Source: Sceloporus undulatus
Taxonomy: Eukaryota; Chordata; Lepidosauria; Squamata; Phrynosomatidae
Direction: 5' to 3'
Assembly: GCF_019175285.1 (NCBI RefSeq)
Contig: NC_056523.1
Span: 184,146,674-184,210,673 of the forward strand
DNA length: 64,000 nucleotides
Shown here piece after piece: positions 41,548 to 49,958 of the stretch. Positions within the stretch are counted from its first letter, which is position 1; every line of letters starts with the position of its first letter. Under the pieces are notes generated by a model. The model saw only the letters and a program-made list of their open reading frames with translations, ran no database searches and had not been told where the DNA came from. Both the position numbers and the translations under genes were made by a program.

Positions 41548-42102
41548 GCCCTGCCATAAACAAATATACTGATGTAACAATAACTAGGAACTGAAAATGC
41601 ATGCATAGCATAATCTTGACTCAATATTTTATCAAGCAAACCTCTTTCTGCCATAGTCAAGCTTGCAGATGAGCAAGTACGAGTCTTGCAGGGCTAAATT
41701 TGTCAGATACCATAGAATGAAAGAACAAGGTGCCTCTGAGCACATGCTGAGCCTACATGTTTGTTTTCAGTACCAGAACTGAACTGAACTCGCAGTCCTT
41801 TCACATACAAATTCACCCCTGGTTAACCAGGCTCTCTTTGCTTTGACAGCCTAGCTGAGGTGGGAAATGAACTTGTAATTTCTTTCCCCTTGATCTGAGC
41901 TTAATACTGCTTCCTTCCCTTCTCCAGAAACCGTATGTCTCTTTCAGCCACTCAGGCCTTCTACCTGCTGGTGAACAACAAGAGCCTGCCCTGTCTGAGC
42001 TTGACTGTGGCAGAGGTCTACCAAGACAGCAAGGATGAAGATGGCTTCCTCTATGTGACCTATGCTTCACAGGAGATGTTTGGCAACTGCACCCATTGCT
42101 AG
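31864..42102 (+). CDS. MAP1LC3C: MAP1LC3C-like (LC3C) autophagy protein, four coding exons
   Basis: Atg8-family ubiquitin-like protein. After Atg4 cleavage at the C-terminal glycine it is conjugated to phosphatidylethanolamine on autophagosomal membranes, where it binds cargo receptors carrying LIR motifs. The exons are 31864-31915, 32935-32990, 39820-39926 and 41928-42102 (52, 56, 107 and 175 nt; 390 in all). They splice in phase with GT-AG sites to 129 residues. The N-terminus MERNQSDNRPFKQRKSL ends in the LC3 helix motif FKQRKSL. Next come YPNKIPVVVERYRKEKALP, then RIKFLVS, then the LC3C-diagnostic AFYLLVNNKSL, then KDEDGFLYVTYASQEMFG with Gly124. LC3C is favoured over LC3A/B by VVVERY, NNKSL and TYASQ. 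Only five residues (NCTHC) follow the glycine, far fewer than the 21 of human LC3C. The position of human Ser96 is Cys94 here. The start has A at -3 and G at +4. Confidence 0.93.
32716..32883 (+). mobile_element. 5S rRNA-headed SINE in LC3C intron 1
   Basis: The head ATCTGATCTTGGAAACTAAA then GCAGGGTCAGCTCTGGTTAG and TACATGAATGGTAGACCACC follows the internal-promoter region of 5S rRNA. The SINE body GAACTGGCAAAACTACCTTT follows. It ends about 50 bp before exon 2, next to its polypyrimidine tract, without touching the acceptor. It is a SINE, not a 5S gene, because the head is diverged and joined to a SINE body. Confidence 0.85.
32935..32990 (+). CDS. MAP1LC3C: LC3C exon 2
   Basis: Encodes residues 18-36 (ATRMREATDIRTKYPNKIP). 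The acceptor is TATCTTATTTCTAG, and the donor is CCCG|GTAAAA. Intron 2 is phase 0 and 6.8 kb, the repeat-richest of the three. Confidence 0.92.
33080..33340. mobile_element. two adjacent short palindromic nhAT-type repeats
   Basis: The first (about 33080-33180) has CCACAACTCCCATCATCC and GGCAGTCCAGCCTCACCTGG. The second (about 33195-33335) has TGAGCTGCACTTCTCAGAAT and TTCTGGGAGTTATAGCCCAA. Both are in LC3C intron 2. Confidence 0.55.
33463..33991. mobile_element. CpG-rich element made of serial perfect hairpins
   Basis: A non-coding block in LC3C intron 2. Hairpins visible include 33485-33565 (arms about 38 bp, GTACGGAC...GTCCGTAC), 33799-33833 (15-bp perfect stem GGGTGTCCTTGGGGC, 5-base loop), 33836-33884 (18-bp perfect stem TTCCAGGCCGCGGGGAAG) and 33892-33937 (12-bp stem plus an inner stem). 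The left edge GGGCCCATTCCGCATGGG and the right edge GGTCTGTAACACGCCC followed by TAA resemble DNA-transposon ends, possibly of two nested elements. Open frames of up to 149 codons here are by-products of GC content. Confidence 0.65.
34213..34424 (-). mobile_element. tRNA-headed SINE, minus strand
   Basis: Contains CATCCTCTGAGGCTGAGAGA, CACCCAAGGTCACCCAGTGA and GTCCAACATTCAATCCACTA in reverse orientation. The tail is degraded to GTTGTTATTGTTGGCC. Confidence 0.8.
34441..34571. mobile_element. short palindromic nhAT-type repeat
   Basis: TGTGGCCCTCTGGTTGCTAT with GGCAACTCCCATCATCCCTC on the left, and AACTACAGGGCCACATGGTC on the right. Confidence 0.55.
35085..35205. mobile_element. short palindromic nhAT-type repeat
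   Basis: GATTGGACTACAATTCCCAG and CTGGAGAGCCACATGATTGC are the recognisable arms. Confidence 0.6.
35541..35750 (+). mobile_element. tRNA-headed SINE, plus strand
   Basis: Head TGGTTTAGTGGTTTGAGCAT, B-box-like AGGTTCAAATTCC, body CACCGGGTGACCTTGGGCAA, tail GAACTTGAAGGCACACAACA. Confidence 0.85.
35751..35885. mobile_element. short palindromic nhAT-type repeat
   Basis: CCAGATGTTTTGGTCGTCAA and AAAATTCCTGGCTGTTGGCC on the left, with ACTTAGAGGACCAAAGTTTG on the right. It lies between a SINE tail and the MITE at 35894. Confidence 0.6.
35894..36128. mobile_element. PIF/Harbinger-type palindromic MITE with TAA target duplication
   Basis: A 235-bp element with nearly complete inverted arms: GGGCCCAAACAGACAGGCCA on the left and, reverse-complemented, GGGCCTGAACAGACAGGCCA on the right. 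Pairing continues to the centre (GAGGCCAGAAGCTGCGCC / GGTGCAGCTTCTGGCCTC). TAA flanks both ends (35891-35893 and 36129-36131), the duplication expected from PIF/Harbinger transposases. It has no coding capacity and lies in LC3C intron 2. Confidence 0.9.
36133..36320. mobile_element. short palindromic nhAT-type repeats, two overlapping pieces
   Basis: TTGGGAACATTTGGCCTTCC with GACTACATCTCCCACAATC, then GGATAGGCAATATGGTGCCC with TTAGCCCCAGCTAGTACAGC. Confidence 0.5.
36553..36738. mobile_element. MITE family B copy
   Basis: ACTTTAACTGCCATGGTTTC and AGCCCTGGCAGTTAAAGAAG form the inner arms. It ends TGCTGTACTGTGAAAGGGCC, the family B tip. Confidence 0.65.
37420..38065. mobile_element. two short palindromic nhAT-type repeats flanking single-copy sequence
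   Basis: Copies at about 37425-37530 (GACTTGTAGTCCAAAACATC) and 37950-38065 (GGATTGTGGGAGTTGCAGTC). The sequence between 37535 and 37945 is unique and holds no supportable gene. Confidence 0.5.
38922..39112. mobile_element. MITE family B copy
   Basis: TTCATACTATGGAATTATAG and ATTCTGTATTATACTATGAA are the inverted tips. CCATCCTATGGACTCTTGGG and CCCAGGATTCTGTAAGATGG are inner motifs. Confidence 0.7.
39395..39530 (+). repeat. dispersed repeat D, copy 4
   Basis: CTACCCAAGGTGCTGAAAAT and GGAGCAGATTCACTGGTCAA match the repeat D core. The copy lies in LC3C intron 2. Confidence 0.45.
39633..39735. mobile_element. short palindromic nhAT-type repeat upstream of LC3C exon 3
   Basis: AGGTTTGGGGAACTTGTGCC and CCCTCCAGAAGTCGTTGAAA on the left, and TAATGGGAGTTTGCAGTC on the right. 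It ends about 85 bp before the exon 3 acceptor. Confidence 0.6.
39820..39926 (+). CDS. MAP1LC3C: LC3C exon 3
   Basis: Encodes residues 37-71 plus two bases of codon 72: VVVERYRKEKALPKMDR, IKFLVSQDISISQFIFTL and R. The acceptor is CTTGCTTACAG, and the donor is CTCAG|GTAGGA. Human LC3C has VVVERYPRETFLPPLDKTKF at the same place. Intron 3 is phase 2 and 2.0 kb. Confidence 0.95.
40790..41215. other. intron 3 sequence, mostly unclassified
   Basis: A fragment at 40830-40870 (GATTTAATGGATCTACTCTA) matches pieces near 11340 and 50050, likely an ancient LINE or SINE piece. No exon signal is seen here. Confidence 0.35.
41217..41251. repeat. (TG)n microsatellite
   Basis: About seventeen uninterrupted TG units in LC3C intron 3, just before a Sauria SINE. 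Confidence 0.95.
41274..41497 (+). mobile_element. Sauria-type SINE, plus strand, in LC3C intron 3
   Basis: Head TGGCGCAGTGGTTAAATGCC, B-box-like GGTTGCGAGTTCAAGACC, body CTTGACTCAGGCTTGCATCC and CGAGGTCGCTAAAATGAGTA, 3' end AGTGGTATATAAATAAAATA, followed by (TTA)n. Confidence 0.9.
41498..41545. repeat. (TTA)n microsatellite at a SINE tail
   Basis: About fifteen TTA units extend the Sauria SINE 3' end. They give a spurious poly-asparagine frame on the minus strand. Confidence 0.95.
41928..42102 (+). CDS. MAP1LC3C: LC3C exon 4 (coding part)
   Basis: Completes codon 72 and encodes residues 73-129. It contains AFYLLVNNKSLPCLSL, VAEVYQDSKDEDGFLYVTYA and SQEMFG, with Gly124 then NCTHC and TAG. 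The acceptor is CCTTCTCCAG. The 3' UTR runs to about 42.68 kb and includes a CTTT/CT simple repeat. Confidence 0.95.
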
Positions 42103-42580
42103 GGCTGGTAATGCTATTCAGTTTGGTTCAGAAGAAAGGCCTACACAGCCCAACAGTCTACCTCCCCTCCCTCTTGTGGAGCAGACATTATCATAATGAG
42201 GATTTTGACAACCTGTCTTTGTGCAAGAGTGGCATGGCAGATGAGTCACAGCATTTGCAGCTTTGTCACCAGAAGCAGCTTAACTACCTGGCATTTGTAA
42301 CTGCTTGAAAAGACTCTCAGATCAGGCACTGCTTTAGAGGTCAATGACTTTCCTACCAACTCCACAGGGTCATTGCTTTAATCCAGTGCAAGCTTATTCT
42401 TTTAAAACTATTATTCTCTTTTCTCTTCTCTTCTGTATAAAGAGACTCAATTCTTGTATTGCACAGAGAACTTTGTCTATTTCTTTTAAACAAAGCTGAT
42501 TGACCTAATGGAGAATCTGGAGAGTTCTACTAGCAGAGATTTTTAACTACATGATGATTCAGTCACTCCATCTCTACCCC

Positions 42581-42623
42581 TTTCTTTCTTTCTTTCTTTC
42601 TTTCTTTCTCTCTCTCTCTCTCT
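42581..42623. repeat. (CTTT)n/(CT)n simple repeat in the LC3C 3' UTR
   Basis: A pyrimidine tract of about 43 bp sits 32 bp before the poly(A) signal. Confidence 0.9.
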
Positions 42624-42654
42624 TTTCCCTTAAGTTCTTTTCCCTTAAGACTAC

Positions 42655-42668
42655 AATAAAGAAATAAA
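42655..42668 (+). terminator. MAP1LC3C: two LC3C poly(A) signals
   Basis: AATAAA at 42655-42660 and 42663-42668, about 555 bp after the stop codon, followed by a T-rich downstream region (CTTTCTTTTTTCC at about 42713). Confidence 0.7.
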
Positions 42669-42719
42669 TGGACACAATTATACTCAGCTGATCTGAGTAG
42701 GGCTCTTTACCCTTTCTTT

Positions 42720-43400
42720 TTTCCTCCTTCTCCCCAGGAGGAGTGAATGATTCATAAAAGACAGTGAGCCATTCAATAGCTTACACATTTTCAAAACTGC
42801 TTTTCAAAGGGGGAGGTGAAGGTGGCTTGATTTTTTTCTTTTATTATTTGGGAGGGGGTCTCCTTCATAAGGAAGTACAAAGGCTCTTGAAGACTTGGTT
42901 AGAATCTGAAAGGGCACCAAATGAGAAGGGCTAGAACAAAACCCTGCTGAGAGCAAGATGTTCCTCCCTCAAGGTATGGAGAAGTGGGCATGGATGGGTG
43001 TTGCATGTAAAAATGGTGTTGCCAGAGCAGAAAGCTGGAGAGTATTCCTTATCTTTTAATGGCTGTGCAGAAGAAAGAACTTCAGCAAGTGTTGCTTGCT
43101 ACCTGGTTGCCCCGATGAGCAACATTTCCCTCTTCTACATAACCACTACAGGTGCAGGTGCCATCTCCTCTTTTCACTTTGGTAACCACAGCTCTATCAT
43201 GCCTAGGTCCAGAAGTAGATGAAAGGTTCTCCCTCCAGCCCCACTGCCACGGCTATGGATGGGGAGGCATTATCTGCTGGACTCAATCACCTCTTTTCCT
43301 TGTGTGTCCTGTCTTTAGATTGTAAACCTGAGGGCAGGGAGCTGTTTTCTTTTCCTTGAAAAGCATTATGTATAGTAAATGACAACAACCACCTAGACAT
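42720..43400. other. intergenic sequence downstream of LC3C
   Basis: Mostly unclassified. A short LINE-tail-like motif GTCTTTAGATTGTAAACCTG then AGGGCAGGGAGCTG at about 43313-43346 is the L2-type 3' signature also seen at 30480. Confidence 0.45.
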
Positions 43401-43404
43401 AGAT

Positions 43405-43500
43405 CAGGGGTGAGCACCATGTGGCCTGCCCCTGTTTTTGAATTGCAGCTCCCAGCATCCCTCACTATTGGATCTGCTGCGAGATGCAGTCCAGCAAAAG
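43405..43500. mobile_element. short palindromic nhAT-type repeat
   Basis: ATCAGGGGTGAGCACCATGT and GGCCTGCCCCTGTTTTTGAA with TTGCAGCTCCCAGCATCCC. The right arm GAGATGCAGTCCAGCAAAAG is present. Confidence 0.6.
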
Positions 43501-43526
43501 CTTGGGGGGGGGAGCACAGTCTTCTA

Positions 43527-43737
43527 TTCATAGTTGTAATTTCAGACTTATGGCAATCCTAAGGCAAACCTATCACCAGGTTTTCTTGGCACGATTTGTT
43601 CAGAAGGGATTTGCCTTCCTCTGAGGTAGAGAGAATGTGACTTTCCCTAGGTCAGCCAGTGGATTTCCATGGCCAAATGGGGATTTGAACCTTGATCTCC
43701 AGAGTCATAGTCCAACATTCAAATCACCACACCAGCT
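43527..43737 (-). mobile_element. tRNA-headed SINE, minus strand
   Basis: TTTCTTGGCACGATTTGTTC, GGGATTTGAACCTTGATCTC and AGTCATAGTCCAACATTCAA mark body, B box and head in reverse orientation. Confidence 0.85.
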
Positions 43738-43819
43738 CTCAGCCTAACCAACGACGAAGCACTATAAGACTAATACTAGCTTAGCGTGGCAAATGTTTAC
43801 TCTCAAAGGCAGTGGCGAG

Positions 43820-43827
<8 letters not shown>

Positions 43828-43868
<41 letters not shown>
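43828..43868. repeat. (CA)n microsatellite
   Basis: About twenty CA units preceded by TATATA. Confidence 0.95.
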
Positions 43869-43871
<3 letters not shown>

Positions 43872-44638
43872 CAAGAATGGTGATGCTGGCTGGGAAATTC
43901 TAGGAATTGTTGTCCACCATATCCAGAGAGTACCAGGTCAGGGAAGACTAGTTTAAAAACATTCTCATGTTCTGGATTTTTGATGTGGAGCCTAGCTGCA
44001 GCAAAAAGGCATTTCTCATGCTCCTTTGGGATAGTGCTTGCAAAAGAATATAGATGGGTGGCATGGATCCTTTACTACTCAAAGTTGCGGTCCATGGATC
44101 AGTGCCAGACTCTGATCAATTGGCTGTCAGTACTTGCAAGTTTTCAGGAAAGAGAGAAACAATTGTACCAAATATGTACCAGTACAATCCTAGCCCTTGT
44201 CACATTGGGGGGAAAATATTTGCCAATTCCCTATATCAGATAATCTAAGAAGCACTGATAAACAGCAGATGGAGGCTACTTGTGGAGCTCCAGATGCCAT
44301 TAGACTGCAAGTCCTATCTGTCCTAGCCAGCAATGGTTAGGGATGTTAAAAGGTACACACTTAACATCTGGATGGTGGCGCATTGCCTACCTCTGCTACA
44401 ACAGCACCAGTCCCTGCGTTACCTGCACATTTAGAAATCTTCTTGTTCATAGGGTTGCGGTTCTTCACTTTCACTTCACTTGGGTCCTTTCCGTTCCAAA
44501 TATGAAGAAATGTGCAAGATCTGGCAGGCGAAAGGCTTGTAAAAACTACTTTCTTATTCATTGGGACTCCAACTGGAGTCCAGTGCAGAAGAGTGGCACA
44601 AAAGGCGGACAAAATTCCAGAACAAGAATGCCTCTGAG

Positions 44639-45172
44639 AAGTGGCATCACTAGGGTTGGCATCAGCCGGTGCAGTAACTAGTAACTCCTTTACTTCCTCC
44701 CGGGCCACACCATACAAAATCCTTAGTAATGTTTTTTGTACAAATTTTACTCACAAACCATAATTCCCATATATCACGAAATGTAATGGCAATAGCTGTG
44801 ACATAAACAACTAGAAAAATTAAAATTATATCTTTATATTACAATATAATATGCACAGCTAAAATGTATTTACATTCACATGCACATGGCTAAAATGAAA
44901 TTTTGGCAAGATGTGATTTTTTAAAACAAAAATTAAAAAATAATGTTTAAATTTTAAAAAAATACATTTAAAAAAAATCGTAGGCCTCTCCTTTCTCCAC
45001 CCACTAAGCCTCACCCACTCATATCATTTTGTCCACTTAGCTCCAACATTTGAAAAGGATGCAGAAAGTCCATTTCTGCTGAAAGGCCCATGTTGGGGGA
45101 ACAATGGTGTCATCCTACTTAGGATGTCATCCGGTGCAGTCCACATCCTCGCACCCATTAGTGACGCCTCTG
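44639..45172. mobile_element. hAT-like non-autonomous element with decayed 8-bp target duplication
   Basis: The left end AAGTGGCATCACTAG matches the inverted right end CAGAGGCGTCACTAA. The subterminal GCCGGTGCAGTAAC pairs with its inverse near 45132. Flanks CCTCTGAG (44631-44638) and CCTTGGAG (45173-45180) agree at 6 of 8 positions, as expected of an old hAT insertion. The interior is AT-rich, with no transposase frame. Confidence 0.7.
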
Positions 45173-45569
45173 CCTTGGAGCTCAGGCTGGGAGATCATGC
45201 CAGATTTGGAATACTCATACAGATGCTTCAGTGAATCCATCTCCTCCTGCCCCTTGCAAATTTTCCTGGCCACAGCAGCCCAGTGTAATTGGGGCAGGGG
45301 AGTTGGAAATCACTCATGATCTACTTCAAGTCATTCAGAGATCTAACAGGACCTTGCATCCTACCATCTACCTATTTGTGCTTTAAGGCAGGTTTATGAT
45401 TTGATTCTTCCCAACTACTAGTTAAAATCTTTTCTAATACACTCACCCCCCACCCCCACCCCATGCAGTCATTGACTGATTATTCCTACTTCTTAATATC
45501 TTGGAAAAATTGCTTTTTGATTGCAGGGCCTAGAATCCCTTTGCTGGCATGGCAACTGAGGGGGGGGGG

Positions 45570-45705
45570 ATTCTGGTATTTGTAGTCCAATGCCTCTCAT
45601 GCCAGCAGTTGGTCTTCCCAAAGCTTTGGACTCCACCACTACTATCCTGAATTCTTGACCACTGGCCAAAGTGACTGGGACTTGCAGTCCAAAACACTGG
45701 GAGGA
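45570..45705. mobile_element. short palindromic nhAT-type repeat
   Basis: GGTATTTGTAGTCCAATGCC and GACTGGGACTTGCAGTCCAA with CACTGGGAGGATAAAATGCT. Confidence 0.5.
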
Positions 45706-45811
45706 TAAAATGCTGAGAACCTTTCTTGATATCTTATTTCATGTTATCCCCACAACAAACATATGAAATCATGACTGGCCTGAGGATCTGCCAGTGGGAC
45801 TTAGGACTAAG

Positions 45812-46098
45812 ACTGCATCTACACTACAGAAGTAATGCAGTTTGATACTGCCATGGTTCAATGCTAGAGAATTCTGGGATTTCTAGTTTTGTGAGTTAAC
45901 TAAAGGCACATTTACACAGTAGAAATAATACATCTTGACACCATGGAATCCAGGCATTTGTTATTTTACATGGTCTTTCACCTTCTCTGGCATAGAGATC
46001 TGGTGCCACATCAAACAGCAAATCCCAGGATTTCATAGGATGGGGCCATGATAGTTAAAGCAGTGTCAAATTGCATTAACTCTGCAATGTAGCAGCAG
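45812..46098. mobile_element. two abutting MITE family A copies, the first partial
   Basis: The first (45812-45900) has CATCTACACTACAGAAGTAA and GCAGTTTGATACTGCC and stops after the left arm. The second (about 45905-46098) has CACAGTAGAAATAATACATC on the left and AAAGCAGTGTCAAATTGCAT on the right. This suggests a tandem or end-to-end insertion. Confidence 0.65.
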
Positions 46099-46099
46099 C

Positions 46100-47555
46100 A
46101 GCCTTGGAGAGAGCTTCAGCACAGGTCTCCTGAATGGAAGCCAAATTTCTTCATTCAAGACACTGCACTCTCTCTGATTGAACAAACGATTTCAAGTCAA
46201 GAGTTGGTTGTGGAAATAGGATTATCTCCTTGGGGATCCTGGGAGCTGTAGTCCTAAAAAAAAAAGAAGAAGAATTTTCCAAGCTCTAGATGTCAATTGC
46301 AAAGGAAAGGTTTTCAACAGAAAAGCACAGCTCTTGCATTTTGCTTCCCTCACACGCACCCTCCTCCTGCGCTACCTTCGCTTTTGAAAATTGCCCTGCT
46401 TGATCATGCCAAGTCCCATCTAATCCATTGTTTGCTTTCTGACAGCCAGATGCTCTGGTAAAGCTTCCATGCTGGGTAGGTGGACAGTGGCCTTCTGCTC
46501 TTGTTTGTCTTTGGCATCTGATGCTCAAGAAGAATATGGCCTCTGACCCAAAACTTGAGAAAGTTAATGTTTAGACTACAACTCCATGTTGGCTGTGGGA
46601 TTCTGGGAGATGTAATCCTTTCAAATTGGCTTTCTCAAGTTTACTCTAAACCTGAAAGCTCCACTCAATAGCTGTTGGCAGATAAGTTTGTTTAAAACCC
46701 ATCTAAGCTCATACTGATCATTGATCATCTTGGATTGTGGTGATAGCAAGCAGCCGCAACAAATTCCCCTGTGTTTTGTATAAACTACTTTATAATCTGC
46801 CCTGACTTTACAAGAATATGGCAGGTTTAACAGGTAAGCCTAAACTTTGACCCTAAGCTCAAAGAAAGTGAGAATTCTGTCTATATTCTCAGTTAAGTCT
46901 CCAAACATCTGTCATGATCCTTTGTCATAAAGACAGAGATCTCTTAAGCAAGGCCTAAGAGATCAGCTACTTTAATGCTCTCTTCATAAGTGTCCCCCAC
47001 ACACACACACACCCTTCAGTTATCCATACTTTTATTTGGTTTCTATTTTGCTTTTTATGAGAAACACACTTTTTTTTTAATCAAGAACAGCATTAAAAGG
47101 GGTAGTTTTCTTCTATGGAAGAGAGAATAGAGCAATGTCTTTTTTGAGGTGGCATCTGCCACCTTAAGGATTTTGTCTGAAATGTAGTGTCACGTTTATG
47201 GATGCATAACATAGAGTTACATATCTGTAACTGATTTGTATTTGCAATCCTTACAAGTTTGCAATGGTGGCACTACTGCCATGATTGTACAAGTCGTCTA
47301 AACTTGGCTTAGTGGGCAACAGCTGCTGCAAGTGATGGAGGTCTGTCTCCTATCAGTTGGGATGCAGAAGACTCATGTTTCCACCCTTCTCTTGCCAGCA
47401 ATCTGCGGCACAAGAAGGCATTGTAACAGGTATCCTACTTCTGACTGTCACATTGGAGATCTCTGGTGGAAGGAGGTGCAAACATTAATGTGCTCTGTTC
47501 TGATCAATAGAAGAACAGACTTTCATTGCCCGAAGTGGCTGCTGCCTGGCATGTT
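46100..47555. other. intergenic stretch with no gene recognised
   Basis: Short pieces of the nhAT-type repeat (CTGGGAGCTGTAGTCC at 46237, GGATTCTGGGAGATGTAATC at 46599) and a CA run at 46998. Otherwise nothing supportable. Confidence 0.4.
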
Positions 47556-47560
47556 TAACT

Positions 47561-47776
47561 GAGGATGTATCTACACTGTAGAAAATAGCAGTTTGGCACC
47601 ACTTTAAGTGCTGCAGCCCCATCCTATGGAATCCTGGGAATTATAATTTTAAAGTCTTTAGCCTTTTCTGCCACAGAGTGCTGGTGCCTCACACAACTAC
47701 TAACCCCAGGGTTCTGTAGGATGTAGGCAGTCAAAGTGGTGTCAAACTGCATTATTTCTACAGTGTGGATATACCC
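47561..47776. mobile_element. MITE family A, full-length copy
   Basis: Left GATGTATCTACACTGTAGAA and GTTTGGCACCACTTTAAGTG. Right AAAGTGGTGTCAAACTGCAT, TATTTCTACAGTGTGGATAT and ACCCT. It is a nearly complete palindrome. Confidence 0.8.
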
Positions 47777-48399
47777 TAAATAGCCAATCATGGATCTCAA
47801 CCTTCATTTTAAAAAAAATTAATATATAAAACTAATACATCAACCGTATCTTAAAATATCTGATGCCGGATCATTCAAGGACACTATTTTCTAAAAATGT
47901 AGCCTTGCTAATGACATGACTAAACCATGCAGTCCAAGCTAGCTCCTTTACAAAGGCTGTGGAAGGTAGCGGGGCTGGCTTGACTGAATATGAAAACTGT
48001 CTGACTGGAACTCCCGAGAGACTCAGCAAATTGAATTTCTTCACCCAATATGGTTTCCTGGTTCCTCCACATTGTCGTCACTTCTCCTACGCCCAGACGG
48101 ATGCTCTGATACTTGTCGTGGCTCACAGTCTCTCGCATTCCAGAAATAACAGTCCTGCTTCAATTGATATGAACACTTAGCCTAGCATAAAAGAGAGGTG
48201 AGACATGCCTTGAATAAATGTTATTCATTTTGTAAAAAAAAAAAAAAAACCTTTTTCCACCACTATCTTTTTTCTGTCTCATTCCTGATGTTTCCTTTAA
48301 AGCAAGTTATGGTTCTAGCACAGTATGGCTAGCTGCAGCTGAATTTCAAAAACACTCTGCAAGTGGCCAGTTCAGAGCTCTGACAGGAATGATGATCTG

Positions 48400-48720
48400 T
48401 CTATCCTGCAGAATCCACCTGGTGAGGAGGAAGAGCAGCAGAAAAGGCAGAGAAAGAGAAGTGATAGCAGAAAGAGTTGAGGGGGAAGAAGGTGATGCAA
48501 GTGAAGGAAGAAGTGAGAATTAGGTAGTGGTTTGGTAGAGAAAGAAAATGGATGTCAGAGAGAGGTGTATAGGGTTGAGAAGGAGAAGAGAAGAGTGTGG
48601 TTGAAAAGGAGAGACAAGGGGCAGCAGAAAATGAGGGAGATAGCGGTGAGAGAAAAAGAAGAGAGGGGGAGAGAGAGAGATGGTGGGGGAGGGAGAAAGA
48701 GGGTATGAACAGATGGTAGG
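48400..48720. repeat. purine-rich GA/GAAG tract
   Basis: A low-complexity AG-rich stretch (continuing at 48906-48990) with GAGAGGGGGAGAGAGAG runs. It accounts for a 175-codon minus-strand frame of Ser/Leu/Pro-rich sequence that is not a convincing gene. Confidence 0.7.
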
Positions 48721-48906
48721 TCTACACTGCACAATTAGAGAAATTTGATTCTGCTTTAAGCCCCATAGCTGTATGCTACGGAATCCTGGGATTTTAGTTT
48801 GGTGGAGAGACTTAGGTTCCCCTGAACTAATGCACTTGAGCTCTCTAGGAAAGTATTTTGAATCTGAGTCCTGAAATCCCAGGATGGGGGTACTGTGTGA
48901 ATAAGT
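48718..48906. mobile_element. MITE family B-like copy
   Basis: ACTGCACAATTAGAGAAATT, GGAATCCTGGGATTTTAGTT, GAAATCCCAGGATGGGG and TACTGTGTGAATAAGTC form the arms. It lies inside the purine-rich tract. Confidence 0.6.
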
Positions 48907-49239
48907 CAAGAGAAAGAGAATGAGTAACAAAGAAAGTGATGGACAGGGGGAAAGAGAATGGGAGAGGGGGGTTACAGAAAGAGAATGGGGTGGGGTGGTC
49001 CCATTACCAGTAGATTCAGCCCTGCCCAATGTTGAGCTGCTAACCAACTGAACTAAATAATTTGATTTTTAAAATAATTAAACAGTTCCAGGGAAGGGAG
49101 GTCTTTCCATTGCCACAATGAATCAACAAAGAAACGAACCTTCCTCTTCAGAGGCAATGCACACTCCAATGTTAGCTGCTGAGGAACAACAGCAGGAGAG
49201 GACTAATTACTCTGATACCCTAATTGGGATCATCTCAGA

Positions 49240-49392
49240 GTCCATACACACTGCAGAAATAATCCAGTTTGACACTATGTTAACAGCCCCGGCTCAATGC
49301 TATGGAATTCTGGGAATGGTGATTATGGCACCAAAGCAAGGGTAAAGTAGTGTCAAACTGAACTATGTAGTTCTGCAGTGTGGATGCAGCTT
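49240..49392. mobile_element. MITE family A, internally deleted copy
   Basis: ACACTGCAGAAATAATCCAG and TTTGACACTATGTTAACAGC on the left, and GTGTCAAACTGAACTATG and TTCTGCAGTGTGGATGCAGC on the right, with a shortened centre. Confidence 0.75.
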
Positions 49393-49508
49393 CAGAGGCA
49401 GCATCACTGGATGATGTAGAACTTGCATTGGTTTGTTTTACCTGATTTCAAATTTTAGGATGTCTTAGTTAGTAGCTTTTAAGCTTTTGTACACTGTTAA
49501 TTTTTAAC

Positions 49509-49692
49509 TGGCAAGTCACATTCTCTCAGCCTCATGGCAAATCTCCTCTGAACAAATCTTGCCAATTTATGGCAACTCCAAGGTGAATCTATTACAGGGT
49601 ATCCTGTGAGAGGTTCACCTTATGGTCACCGTAACTTGAAAATGAATTGAAGGCTCACCACCACCACCACCACCACCACAACAACAACAATA
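49509..49692 (+). mobile_element. tRNA-headed SINE, 3' part with CAC/CAA tail
   Basis: GGCAAGTCACATTCTCTCAG, CAAATCTCCTCTGAACAAAT and AATGAATTGAAGGCTCACCA, followed by (CCA)n(CAA)n. The head is missing. Confidence 0.75.
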
Positions 49693-49750
49693 TTTGTTTT
49701 AACTGTTGTAAACTGTCCCAAACTAGGGAAAAGGTGGGATATAAATAAAG

Positions 49751-49958
49751 AGTTTATTGCATGTCATTTAAAGCGACTTACCCCATTCACATTTAATTTT
49801 GAAGCCAGATCTTATTGCGTGCTCCAGGGGCTGGGCAAGTCCTGGACCCAACCATGCTTATCCAGCATTTTTTCAAATCTACTGACACATGCAACAAGAT
49901 GTGGTTTCAAAATTAAATGGAAATGGGGCAAGTCTCTTTAAACTGCATGCGATAAACT
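49751..49958. mobile_element. palindromic DNA element with 'AGTTTATTGCATG' arms
   Basis: The left arm AGTTTATTGCATGTCATTTA continues AAGCGACTTACCCCATTCAC and ATTTAATTTTGAAGCCA. Its mirror on the right reverse-complements to AGTTTATCGCATGCAGTTTA, AAGAGACTTGCCCCATTTCC and ATTTAATTTTGAAACCA. Arms are about 57 bp in a 208-bp element. The tip is related to 21301 and 26162. Confidence 0.85.

Noticed and set aside
41445-41660. Frame with a poly-asparagine run
   Set aside because: Produced by the (TTA)n tail of a Sauria SINE.
44361-44717. 118-codon minus-strand frame
   Set aside because: It overlaps the left end of the hAT-like element at 44639 and has no domain or start context.
48520-49047. 175-codon minus-strand frame rich in Ser, Leu and Pro
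   Set aside because: It arises from a low-complexity purine tract with a MITE inside it and shows no domain.
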